From NCBI RefSeq assembly GCF_002250565.1, contig NZ_NMVJ01000010.1:124001-188000 (forward strand): a stretch of DNA of 64,000 bases. Direction: 5' to 3'. The translations under genes were made by a program, and so were the position numbers. The stretch's first letter is position 1. Every line of letters begins with the position of its first letter. Source of the stretch: Parenemella sanctibonifatiensis (GTDB lineage Bacteria; Actinomycetota; Actinomycetes; Propionibacteriales; Propionibacteriaceae). The notes below the pieces were generated by a model. That model made no database searches. It saw only the letters and a program-made list of their open reading frames with translations, and was not told the origin of the DNA. This document shows positions 28,319 through 36,996 of the stretch, one piece after another.

Positions 28319-31300
28319 ATGAAGGGCGGGGTGATCCTGTTTCGCGGTAGCGGTGCTGCCGCGCGCCGGTATGTGGAGGCCGATCGTTCTCGCGCCGACG
28401 AGTACTACCTCGGCGCTGACGACGCCGTAGCCGAATACGCGGTACTCGACTCTCGCGGCGAGGTTACCGCCACCCGTTCCCTGTCGGCGGACGAGTATGA
28501 GGGTTGGGTGGACTGGATCAACCCCGAAACGGGCGAATCGATGGGCACCCCACGCGCGGCGGCCGAGGGGACGAATGGGTCGCCGTTGTTCGCCGAAATG
28601 ACGATCAACGCCCCCAAGAGCTTGTCGGTGGCCGCCGCCCTGCATCCCGAGGTCTCCGATGCCCTCGACCAAGCGCAGCAGGACGCACTGGCTGAGATTC
28701 GCCGGTGGCTGGGTCAGCACTCGGTCACCAGGGCGGGTCCGCGTGATGCCCGCGAGATTGTGCCCATCGAACACATGCAGGTCGTCGGTATCCGGCATAA
28801 GACCTCGCGGGCGGGTGATCCGCACCGGCATGTTCACATGCAGATCGGCACGCGCATCTTCGCCGCCGGGAAGTGGAGAGCACTGGACACGGCGGCATTG
28901 TTCAAGCAGCAGGGGGTGATCCGTGCGTTGGGTACCGCGGTGATCGCGGCACACCCTCAACTCTATCCGTGCAGGAGGTTGCGTCGCGGGCGCTCGACCG
29001 GAGTGCGGCGAGTGCCTCGGCGTGGACACGGCACACGATCCAGGAACACGTCACAAGGATCACCACCGAAGCAGGCGTGCAAGCAGCCCCTGCCGAGTTG
29101 CGGGAGTTCATGACTCTGGCGACCGAGCTTGCGGTCGCGGATTGCTTCTCCGTGCTCCCGCCGGAGGCCGCAACGCCGGAGCATGTCGCGCACCTGACCA
29201 GCCTCACCGTGGTCGCCGCCGAAACCGCGCTCCGCGACCGCCTCACCGCCGCCACACCAGAGCAAGAACCGAAGCACCCCGACGTGACCAGAGCCGCACA
29301 CGGGGCGGGGCTGGACGACGGGCAGACGATGGCTGCTGCGGCAGTTGCATCCTCTGACCCGTTGGTGATCGTGGAGGGCGCAGCGGGTAGCGGCAAGACG
29401 ACGATGCTCCGCACTGCTATCGACGTCGCCGCTGAGCACGGGCGGGCGGCGCGGGTGGTTGCGCCGACGCTGCGCGCGGCGCAGGTCGCGCACGAAGAAC
29501 TCGGCGTCCCGGCCACGAGTGTTGCGGCGCTGGTGCACGCGCACGGATGGCGCTGGAACCGCGACGGCGTATGGACACGCCTACACCCTGGCGACACCGA
29601 CCCAGATACCGGGCGCACCTACACCGGCCCCGCGCGAGATGCGGTGCTGTCGCGGGGTGAGCGGGTGATTGTGGATGAGGCCGGGATGCTCGACCAGGAC
29701 ACCGCCCACGCTCTCCTCACCATCACCCAAGATGCAGGCGCGACCGTTGCACTCGTCGGAGACCGCGCCCAGCTCCCGGCGGTGGGTCGTGGCGGGGTGC
29801 TCGACATGGCCACACAGATCAGAGGCCGCACCTATGACATGACCGAACTGCACCGCTTCGCCGACGCCGAGTACGCGTCACTCACGTTGACGATGCGCGA
29901 CCGCGAGAACCCCGGCGACGTGTTCGACCAGCTCTCCGCACTGGGGCTCGTGACGCTGCACGCCGATGAGGAGCACGCCCGCGACCACATCACGGACCAC
30001 GCGAGCGTGGGTGAGGCGATCACGGTCGCATCGAATGATGGGGCAGCTGCGTTGAACGAGCGCATCCGCGCGGCGCGAGTTGACCGTGGTGAGGTCGATG
30101 ACACGATCACGTCGACCGGGAGCGACGAGCTGCCTATCGGACGGGGTGATCTGATCCAGACGCGGAAGAACGACACCGGGTTGGGTGTGGCGAACCGGCA
30201 GCAGTGGATCGTCCAGCACGTCGCTGAGGATGGCACCGTCTACGCCCATGAAGCTCCCAGCGGGCGCAAGAACCTTCGTACCGTCGCCCTGCCGCCTGAG
30301 TATGTCGCTGAGCATGCTCACCTGTCCTACGTGGCAACCGCGTACGGCGTCCAAGGCGCAACCGTGAACACCTCGCACACGATGCTGACTGAGGCGACGA
30401 ACGCGGCAGGCATCTATGTCGGCATGACCCGAGGACGCGAACACAACCGGCTCCACGTCGTCGCGGGCGATCTGGCCGATGCCAAAGTGCAGTTCATAGA
30501 GGCGATGGAACGCGACCCGTCAGACCGGGGCCTCGACCACGCCACTACCCAGGCCGTCGAAGCCGTGCGGGGCATCGTCAAGAACGGCCCGATTCAGCGC
30601 GTCACCGAAGAACTCGCCCGACTCGATCAGGAAGCCGAACGTGCAGAACAGGCGGCGGAACGGTGGGAGCAGACCGCGAACCGGCTCGACGCCCAACATG
30701 CCAGGCATCGAGCTGAGAGCGATGAGAGCACCGCCGTGCTCCGCCGGGCTGAGGAAGAGGCCGCACGGGTGCGTGTCAAGGTTGCCGCACCTCTCGTTGA
30801 GCAAGCGGAACAAGACGGCGCGGCATACCTCGCCAGCGTTGAAGCAGAAGGGGCCGCGAACACGCGCCTCGCGAGGGCCGGGCGGCTTGGACGGCGTAAA
30901 GCTCGCCATGAGCTCCGCGCCGCGCGCGAACAAGCAGCAACCAGCCGAGCACACCTTCGAGATGCGTGGGATGCTGAACCGCCACGGACGCCCGGAGCGC
31001 TACCCGAATGGGCTGCGCAGGTCGCGGGGAGGAAAGCGGAGGCCGATCCTCGTGTGAGCGACGCTGACCAGGCTGTCGAAGCCGCTCGAACCGAACGAGC
31101 CACAACCGGTGAGCGTCACCGCAACGAGCGCCTGACGCTCTTGGCCCGCAAATATGGGGCAGAGAACGCGCGTGCCCGCCAACACGGAATGCGCGCCCTT
31201 AACCCGCACCGCAACGCCCGTGACGCCCGCACACGTGCGGCGCTCCTTCGTGCCGAGAGTGAGGAACTGCGCGGTATGTCGGTGAACGAAGCCGCCCAGA

Positions 31301-31434
31301 CCATCGAAACAAGACGTGTGGAGCGAGAGCGTGCACTACAGCAGGCCGAACAGCGTCAACGGCAACTCTCTTCGCCCGAACCGTTGTCGCGTCAAGGCCC
31401 AGGTTCGCAACCTGAACGTGGGATCGGGCTATGA
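28319..31434 (+). pseudogene. MobF/TraA-type conjugative relaxase-helicase, internally deleted and frameshifted
   Basis: Residues from ATG 28319 form a relaxase domain with PKSLSVAAALHPEV and the metal-binding HRHVHMQ (HxHxH) near residue 169, ending at AVIAAHPQL. At about 28961-28966 the homology switches to another frame (LSVQEVASRALDR), which runs to 31434. That part carries a RecD/TraA-like helicase: Walker A GAAGSGKTT, Walker B VIVDEAGML and VGMTRGREHNRLHVV, then a long Glu/Arg coiled-coil tail. Intact relatives, as I recall them, have roughly 150 residues between these blocks, so an out-of-frame deletion is inferred. The parts would have nicked oriT and unwound DNA for transfer. Confidence 0.85.
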
Positions 31435-31506
31435 GCCACACTCTTCGGTGCGTGCGCCTGTGACCCCTCCCTGGCGCGTATTCCGAGTGATGTCCTCCGA
31501 CCGTTC

Positions 31507-33327
31507 CTACCCTTCGATCGGGGCGAGATCGACGTCCGTGTGGATGCGTAGCGCGGTGATGAACTCTTGGTAGAGGGAGTCGCGGGCGAGGAGTTCGCGG
31601 TGGGTTCCGGCGTCCCGGACACCGCCGTCTTCTAGGACGATGATCTGGTCCGCGTCGAGCACAGTGGACAGGCGGTGTGCGATAGTGACGACCGTGCCCT
31701 CTCGCGAAGCGGTGGCGATGACATTTTGGATGGCCGCTTCGGTAGTGGCGTCGAGCTGCGCGGTTGCCTCGTCCAGCAGCAGTACAATCGGGCGGCGCAC
31801 CAGGGCTCGTGCGACAGCGAGGCGTTGACGCTCCCCACCAGAGAGACTGGTCTCGGCAACGTCCGCGTCCAGCCCACCACTCAGGGATCGAATCTTATGA
31901 TCCAGGCGCACCGACGCCAGCGCTTCCCATGCTTCGTCGTCGGTGGCGTCAGGAGCGCGGAAAAGCACGTTGTCACGAACGGTGCCGGGGATCACGGGGG
32001 TTTCCTGTTCGACGTAGGCGATGCCGGACCTGACATCATCAATGCTCAACCGGTCGTAGGGGACGCCGTTCAGTTCGAGTCGCCCTGAGGTGGGGTCGAT
32101 GAAGCGCAGTAGCAGCGAGAAGACAGTGGTCTTTCCTGCACCGGACGGGCCGACGAGTGCGACGTGCCCCTTGCGCGGGATGGCGAGAGTTACGTCGCGC
32201 AGTGCGGGGGTTTCTGCGTCGGCGTAGCCTGCGGTGACCGCACGGAGCGCGAGGACCGGGGCATCGGGGTTGCTCAGGTGGGCAGATGCATCTGCGGGGC
32301 GAGCGTGGGTGTCTTCGAGTTCGAGGTGTTCAGTCTCGCGGATGCGTGCGGCGGCGGCGAGGCCGCTCTGGAGGGTGGCGAAGGCCCCGGCCAGTGCGGT
32401 GATCGGGTCAACGATGTTGAAGGCGTAGAGCAGGAACGCGACGAGAGTGGACACGGCAAGCTCGCCGAGCGCGACGCGTCCTGCGCCGAGGCCGAGGATG
32501 ACGATGATCGCCAGCTGCATCCCGCCACCAGCGACCGTCCACGCCAGCGCCGAGAACCAGACCGAACGGATAGCGTGCCGGGCAGATTCTTCGGCTTTTA
32601 TGTTCACTCGTGCGATCTCGCGATGCTCGGCGCGGCTGGATTTCACCGTACGCAGGGCTCGCACACCGCCCTCCAAGGTCGCACCGAGGTCTCCGATGGC
32701 GTCCTGTGCGCGCTTATCGGCTTTACCGATCTGCGGGACGAGCACACCGAACAAAGCGCCGACCACGACCAGCGCGAGGAGCGTGGTCAACAGGAGAGGC
32801 CAGTCGAGGATCGCCATCAACACAATGGTTCCGACCAGAGACACCAAGCCGTTGATGAGTTGCACGAGACTGTTCGTCGTCGCCTCCCGCAACAGCAGCG
32901 TGTCGCTGGTGACGCGGGTGACGAGTTCGCCGGTCCGGAAGCGCTGAATCTGTTCCAGCTTCGCGAGGAAGAACCGGCTGACCAGGCCACGGCGAGCATC
33001 CAGCACGATGCGCTCTGAGAGCCTGCCCAGCAGCACGCTCTGGGCGAGGTTCGCAATGATGCCGACGATCAGGATCAGCACCAGGACTGTGACCGGACCG
33101 GCGAGGGAGAGATCGGTGCCGAGCGAGTCGAGCACCCACTTGGTGACCATCGGTGTCGCAAGCGTGATCGCCGTCGCGAACAACCCCAGCAGCACGCCGA
33201 TGATGAGGGTACGCAGATGCGGACGCGAGTACGACCACAACAGCGCGATACCTTCGCGGAACGGGACCGCAGAACTGCCCGACTTCGCGTCGTCGATATC
33301 GTCAATCGGAGATTCAGAGGCGTTCAT
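31507..33327 (-). CDS. ABC exporter, fused permease and ATPase
   Basis: A 606-residue half-transporter that should homodimerise in the membrane. Six hydrophobic helices span residues 30-320. The ATPase follows, with Walker A GPSGAGKTT near 392, signature LSGGERQR near 494, Walker B LLLDEATA near 515 and the H-loop IAHRLS near 548. It is of the multidrug/lipid exporter type. It follows the Clp-N/SRPBCC gene by 30 bases, so it belongs to the three-gene operon led by the HTH regulator. Confidence 0.92.
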   Translation of the reverse strand: MNASESPIDDIDDAKSGSSAVPFREGIALLWSYSRPHLRTLIIGVLLGLFATAITLATPMVTKWVLDSLGTDLSLAGPVTVLVLILIVGIIANLAQSVLLGRLSERIVLDARRGLVSRFFLAKLEQIQRFRTGELVTRVTSDTLLLREATTNSLVQLINGLVSLVGTIVLMAILDWPLLLTTLLALVVVGALFGVLVPQIGKADKRAQDAIGDLGATLEGGVRALRTVKSSRAEHREIARVNIKAEESARHAIRSVWFSALAWTVAGGGMQLAIIVILGLGAGRVALGELAVSTLVAFLLYAFNIVDPITALAGAFATLQSGLAAAARIRETEHLELEDTHARPADASAHLSNPDAPVLALRAVTAGYADAETPALRDVTLAIPRKGHVALVGPSGAGKTTVFSLLLRFIDPTSGRLELNGVPYDRLSIDDVRSGIAYVEQETPVIPGTVRDNVLFRAPDATDDEAWEALASVRLDHKIRSLSGGLDADVAETSLSGGERQRLAVARALVRRPIVLLLDEATAQLDATTEAAIQNVIATASREGTVVTIAHRLSTVLDADQIIVLEDGGVRDAGTHRELLARDSLYQEFITALRIHTDVDLAPIEG

Positions 33328-33357
33328 CGTGTCTTTCGTGATCGTCTTCGGTGCGCG

Positions 33358-34347
33358 TTAGCGGAACGCCCGACTGATGGCGCTGCCGGTCTGGAACAGG
33401 TGAAGCCAAACCATAAGTTTCTGCAACGGACGCAACGGCACACCGACCAGGCGCCGCCAACCTGTGCGCCTGGCCCACGAGGTGGTGATGGTGACCTGCG
33501 TGCCACCGGTCGTCGGCGCAAGCGTGAACTCGGTGAGGATCGGGCGACTCTGCGGCGCATCCGGATACTCGAAGCTCCACGCCACCCGGTGGGGCCGCTC
33601 AGCAGTGACGAGTTCGACCCGGCGACGACGGAAAAGCGGCTTCATCTTCAAGGGCTTCCCGTCAGGGCGCGCCTCGGGCGCTCGGCCTTCCCATACCGTG
33701 CCCGGGCGCGTCTCCTGGCCCGAGAGTTCGATCGAGCCGACGCTGACCTCCCACTCGGGCACGCGCAAAGGATCGGCAAGGAAGTCCCTGACCTGTGCGA
33801 CTGGGGCGGGGACGAATGTCTCCTGCGTGCCGGTAGTCCTGCCCCTCGACACACTCGGCTCAGGCACTGTCACCACACCACCTGCGACGCCCCGGTCGAG
33901 GCGTTCCAAGACTTCCTGCGGCGTCGCATCGAGTCGGTGCAGAATATCCGCGATCAGACCGCTGGGCTCCGCCAGTAGTTCACGGAGCACCGCCGCCGCG
34001 CTGCCGTCCCGACTCTTCCCGCCCGCACGCCCGATTAGGTCAGCGGCGCGCTGCTTCAACTCGTACCCATCAGTCTCGTGAAACACGATCCGTCCGGGAT
34101 CGGGCAGCACCGCCCGAACGCCCAGGGACGCCAGCTGCGCGTCATGCTGCTCGCGCACCGCCCGGCGCGCATCATCGATGCCGATACCCATCTCCCGGAG
34201 CACGCGTCCTGCGACCTGATCCGACAACACGAGCGCAAGGAAGAGATGCTCGATGTCCGCCTCCCGGAGCCCCTGCCGCGACGCCTCTTCCAAAGCCGTC
34301 AAGGACAGCACCTGACTCGTCTGCGCGGCCTGAACGAACTTACTCAT
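33358..34347 (-). CDS. Clp N-terminal domain - SRPBCC (START-like) fusion protein
   Basis: A 329-residue protein. Residues 5-150 look like two ClpA/ClpC N-terminal repeats (SLTALEEASRQGLREADIEH, then LKQRAADLIGRAGGKSRDGS), which in Clp ATPases bind adaptors or degradation signals. Residues 185-320 have the pattern of a SRPBCC ligand-binding fold (VRDFLADPLRVPEWE, TWEGRAPEA-like turn, LTEFTLAPTTGGTQVTITTSW). No ATPase is present. ATG 34347 overlaps the HTH gene stop by four bases. It may be a ligand-sensing partner of the HTH regulator or the exporter; that is inference. Confidence 0.7.
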   Translation of the reverse strand: MSKFVQAAQTSQVLSLTALEEASRQGLREADIEHLFLALVLSDQVAGRVLREMGIGIDDARRAVREQHDAQLASLGVRAVLPDPGRIVFHETDGYELKQRAADLIGRAGGKSRDGSAAAVLRELLAEPSGLIADILHRLDATPQEVLERLDRGVAGGVVTVPEPSVSRGRTTGTQETFVPAPVAQVRDFLADPLRVPEWEVSVGSIELSGQETRPGTVWEGRAPEARPDGKPLKMKPLFRRRRVELVTAERPHRVAWSFEYPDAPQSRPILTEFTLAPTTGGTQVTITTSWARRTGWRRLVGVPLRPLQKLMVWLHLFQTGSAISRAFR

Positions 34348-34589
34348 GACTTCCTCCTGGCAATCGGGATCGAGGGATCGACCCTCTTGGAATGTTTCTT
34401 GTGCGCGGCCTGACGGCTCACCCCAAGCGCATCGGCGATCTCCTGCCACGTCATCCCCGACCGCAGCGCCGCCTCGACCTGCCGCAACTCCAACGTGTCC
34501 GCAAGCACCCGCAAGGACGCGACCGCCCGCAGCCCCGCCCTCGGATCGGTGGTGTCCGCCGCGACCTCGGCGACCTGTGAAGACTCCAT
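34344..34589 (-). CDS. Small helix-turn-helix regulator
   Basis: An 81-residue protein with a C-terminal HTH (MTWQEIADALGVSRQAAHKKHSKR) and a helical N-terminus (LRVLADTLELRQVEAALRSG). It heads the operon with the Clp-N/SRPBCC and ABC genes and overlaps the former by ATGA. The -10 box lies six bases before its ATG, so the mRNA should be leaderless. Two repeats cover the promoter, which suggests autoregulation. Confidence 0.85.
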   Translation of the reverse strand: MESSQVAEVAADTTDPRAGLRAVASLRVLADTLELRQVEAALRSGMTWQEIADALGVSRQAAHKKHSKRVDPSIPIARRKS

Positions 34590-34590
34590 A

Positions 34591-34635
34591 CTGTCAACCT
34601 ACGTTGCAAACACGCACCTGTCAACCTGAGTTGCA
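34591..34635 (-). promoter_or_regulatory. Leaderless promoter overlapped by two direct repeats
   Basis: On the minus strand, TTGACA (plus 34619-34624), a 17-bp spacer and TAGGTT (plus 34596-34601) form a near-consensus promoter. Two copies of CTGTCAACCT-N2-GTTGCA start at 34591 and 34618, so one covers the -35 and one the -10. The 27-bp spacing is between two and three helical turns. They are likely operators. Confidence 0.75.
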
Positions 34636-34724
34636 GAGTGCGGACGTTCGTCGCTTGGATAGAGCGTTCGCTCAGAGGCCGCTTGATAGGCTGTAACCGC
34701 GCAAATGCGCACGATCACAGGTGA

Positions 34725-34765
34725 GTGCGTTTAGGGCACCTCGGCTACGCGGGATCGAGCTGTTC
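34725..34765 (+). other. attR: right junction of the element
   Basis: The element arm 34725-34748 (GTGCGTTTA, GGGC, ACCTCGGCTAC) meets the shared GCG (34749-34751), then host sequence GGATCGAGCTG. A GCGCA/TGCGC repeat at 34699-34710 lies just inside. Confidence 0.8.
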
Positions 34766-35776
34766 CGCGGCGACGTGGACGGTAACGACGGTGTGGTCGT
34801 CGGCCGGGCGCCGGGATGCGCCGTCGAGGTAGATGGTGGCGATGTCGAGGAGAGCTTGGACCCGGTCGTCGTCGGTGACGCGGGGCGACCGCTTGGCGGT
34901 CTCGCCTGGCGTGCTGTCGCCCTGCTGCGGACTTGGTTGGGAACCCAGATCCTCGTCAGTGCCCGGCAGGACGTCGTCGGGGCGTACACGCTGGGCAGAG
35001 TTCTCCCCTGTGCGCAGGGAAGCTTCGACTCCGGGCTCGGCGGACTCGGCTGTCGAGTTGGCGAGGTCGGTCGAGGCGGGTGCGTCCGTCGACTCGCCGG
35101 AGTCGGCGGATTGGTCCCGGAGGAGCTGCTGCAGTGCGGTCTCCATGGCGGTCTTCAGCAGCGCGGCCTCCTCGCGGGGCAGGGTGACGACGAGGCGATC
35201 CATGTCGTTGGGAGTGGTCTGCCAGTGGAGTTCGCGTCGGAGTTCCTGGGGCAGGCGGCTGCCGGACGGAAGTCGGTGGGCGCGTACGGTCCGGGCGAGC
35301 TGGGACGCGGTCGTGTAGCGGGCAAAGTCAGCCAGCTCGGCTTCCTGGACCTCATCGACGAGACGGGTGAGCTCGCGCACCTTGGCGTACGAGAGGGCGC
35401 CCTGGCCGAAGAGTTCGCGAGTGCGCGGCATCCGGCGCAGCGCCTTGGCGACGCGTACATGTTCGCGGGCGGTGCCGCCGGAATAGCCGCACTGCCAGGA
35501 CAGCCAGTGGGCAGTGGAGGCGACCCCGTCGAAATGCGCCTCGCCGTTGGCCTCGTCGAACTTGGCGATGAGGTCCATGAGGTCCGCCTCCTTCGTCGCT
35601 AAGGTGGTGGCGAGGGCGACCAGCTTCTCCGCGAGCGCTGCGATCTCGGCGCCGGTGTGGCCGGGACCTTCGGAGGAGTCCGGTCGATCGGGCAGACGGG
35701 CAAAGTCCTGACTGGTGTTCGGTACGCCGGTGGTGGCGGATTGATGAGCGTCGGGGACGGCGTTGTCGGTGGTCAT
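34745..35776 (-). pseudogene. DUF222-HNH endonuclease gene, N-terminal half (split by the element)
   Basis: From ATG 35776 the fragment encodes 343 residues, the last stop (TAG, plus 34745-34747) being supplied by the element end. DUF222 features: LIAKFDEANGEAHFDGVAST, HWLSWQCGYSGGTAREHVRV, YAKVRELTRLVDEV, and the VQALLDIATIYLDGA and TVVTVHVAAEQLDP block. The HNH domain is at 22394-23380. A truncated DUF222 protein could still be made. Confidence 0.9.
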
Positions 35777-35888
35777 CTGGGCTCCTGAGTGTCCGATGAG
35801 GACAGTTCATCACCCGGCACCGACGGAAAATTCGGCGTGGGGGGCCGCGGGCGAGACGGAACTCGGGACGGCGGGACCCTCTTATGGA

Positions 35889-35894
35889 TAGGGT
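35889..35894 (+). promoter_or_regulatory. -10 box for the leaderless hydrolase transcript
   Basis: TAGGGT ends seven bases before ATG 35902, favouring that start over ATG 35896 or 35884. Confidence 0.45.
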
Positions 35895-35901
35895 GATGCT
35901 C

Positions 35902-36900
35902 ATGGAAGAGTCTGGGGTCAAGCGCCGTCGATGGAAGCCAGTGGGGATCGGCTGCCTGGGGGTCGTTGCGGCCCTCATCGTGGCAGGCCTCGTTGCTGTC
36001 ATCGTGAAGCCGTGGGCTCCGGAGATGGAGGTGGCTGATCCCGGGCCGGCGGGGGAGCGCATCGAGGACGATGGGCTCGTCGGGAACTGGTATCCGGGCG
36101 GGCCCAGGTCGCCAGCGGTGCTCGTGCTCGGCGGATCGGAGGGTGGCCTCGGGGCGCAGGCAGATGCGATGGGACGGTCGCTCCACGAGGCCGGGCACAG
36201 CGTGTTGGTGCTGTCCTATTTCGGAGCTGCTGACCATCAGCCCAAGCACCTGGAGCTGGTCGAGCTGGAGCTGTTCGATCAGGCTGTCGCCTGGCTGCGT
36301 GCCCAGTCGGAGGTGGATCCGCAGCGGGTCGGCGTGATTGGCACGTCGAAGGGATCCGAGGCCGCGCTGCTGTTGGCCAGCGGCGATCCCGACATCGCGG
36401 CGGTTGCCGCGTTGGTGCCCTCGAGCGTGGTCTGGTCCGGCATCAACCAGCGCGAGCCGTGGGAGATGATCTTTGGCCTGGACTCATCTTGGTCCCGTGG
36501 CGGTGAACCGGTGCCGTATTTGCCCTACGGCGAGGCTCGCGGCCCGGACGTCTATGAGCTCTACCGCACCGGTCTGGAGAATGTCGCCGACCATCCCGAG
36601 GCGGTGATCCCGGTCGAACAGATCACCGGTCCGGTCCTGCTCATGTGCGGCCAACAGGACTCGCTGTGGCCCTCCTGCCCGATGGCGCAGCAGATCGAGG
36701 AACGGATCAACGCGAACGGCGGCACGGTCGAGCTGCTCGCGTACGTCGACGCGGGCCACCTGGGCGTGGGGCCGCCGGTGGGTGAGGACCTCGATCCGGA
36801 GGCGCTCACTGAACTCGGGGGCACTGGGTCCGGGAATGCTGAGGCGCGGGCCGATGGCTGGCCCAAGCTGCTGGCGTTCTTCGCGGCTGCGTTGGGCTGA
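35902..36900 (+). CDS. Membrane-anchored alpha/beta hydrolase (BAAT/acyl-CoA thioesterase C-domain type)
   Basis: A 332-residue protein with one N-terminal membrane helix (GIGCLGVVAALIVAGLVAVIV) and an external catalytic domain. VGVIGTSKGSEAALLLA carries the nucleophile elbow G-x-S-K-G typical of the BAAT/acyl-CoA thioesterase C-terminal family. MCGQQDSLWPSCPMA and DAGHLGVG supply likely Asp and His. The substrate is unknown. ATG 35902 is chosen from the -10 box; ATG 35896 and 35884 are alternatives. Confidence 0.82.
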   Translation: MEESGVKRRRWKPVGIGCLGVVAALIVAGLVAVIVKPWAPEMEVADPGPAGERIEDDGLVGNWYPGGPRSPAVLVLGGSEGGLGAQADAMGRSLHEAGHSVLVLSYFGAADHQPKHLELVELELFDQAVAWLRAQSEVDPQRVGVIGTSKGSEAALLLASGDPDIAAVAALVPSSVVWSGINQREPWEMIFGLDSSWSRGGEPVPYLPYGEARGPDVYELYRTGLENVADHPEAVIPVEQITGPVLLMCGQQDSLWPSCPMAQQIEERINANGGTVELLAYVDAGHLGVGPPVGEDLDPEALTELGGTGSGNAEARADGWPKLLAFFAAALG

Positions 36901-36996
36901 CCGGTCCTGGTCCCCTGACTGTCGTCGGCACCCGGGGCTGCGTGGGCCGCCGGCGTGGCTGGCAGTTGCCGTCGGTCGGCGTACCTCGGTGTGACG

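Larger units (their letters stand above)
23381..34750. mobile_element. 11,370-bp integrative (mobilizable-type) element with a large serine recombinase
   Basis: The element is bounded by a shared GCG (23379-23381 and 34749-34751) inside a DUF222-HNH gene. Removing it restores that gene in frame. Gene order from the left: serine recombinase; two converging small genes, one frameshifted; MFS pump and TetR regulator; MobF-type relaxase-helicase (broken); ABC exporter; Clp-N/SRPBCC protein; HTH regulator. No replication, coupling-protein or type IV secretion gene is seen, so it would need a helper to transfer. The boundaries come from reading frame and dyad symmetry, not from an empty-site comparison. 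Confidence 0.88.

Noticed and set aside
28873-29000. ATG 28873 as a genuine start for the helicase part of the relaxase
   Set aside because: It lies within the coding sequence of the relaxase domain in another frame, and its first residues lack homology; homology begins only at about 28963.
23381-34748. Alternative element boundary using the shared AGG (attB with GCGTAGCCGAGG and CCTCGGCTACGC arms)
   Set aside because: It would leave a TAG stop and a frame change in the rejoined DUF222-HNH gene, while the GCG junction restores the frame exactly.
23380-34750. Element as a DDE transposon with terminal inverted repeats
   Set aside because: No transposase of that type, no target duplication beyond 3 bp, and a large serine recombinase sits at the end; the inverted ends are the two halves of a dyad-symmetric attP.
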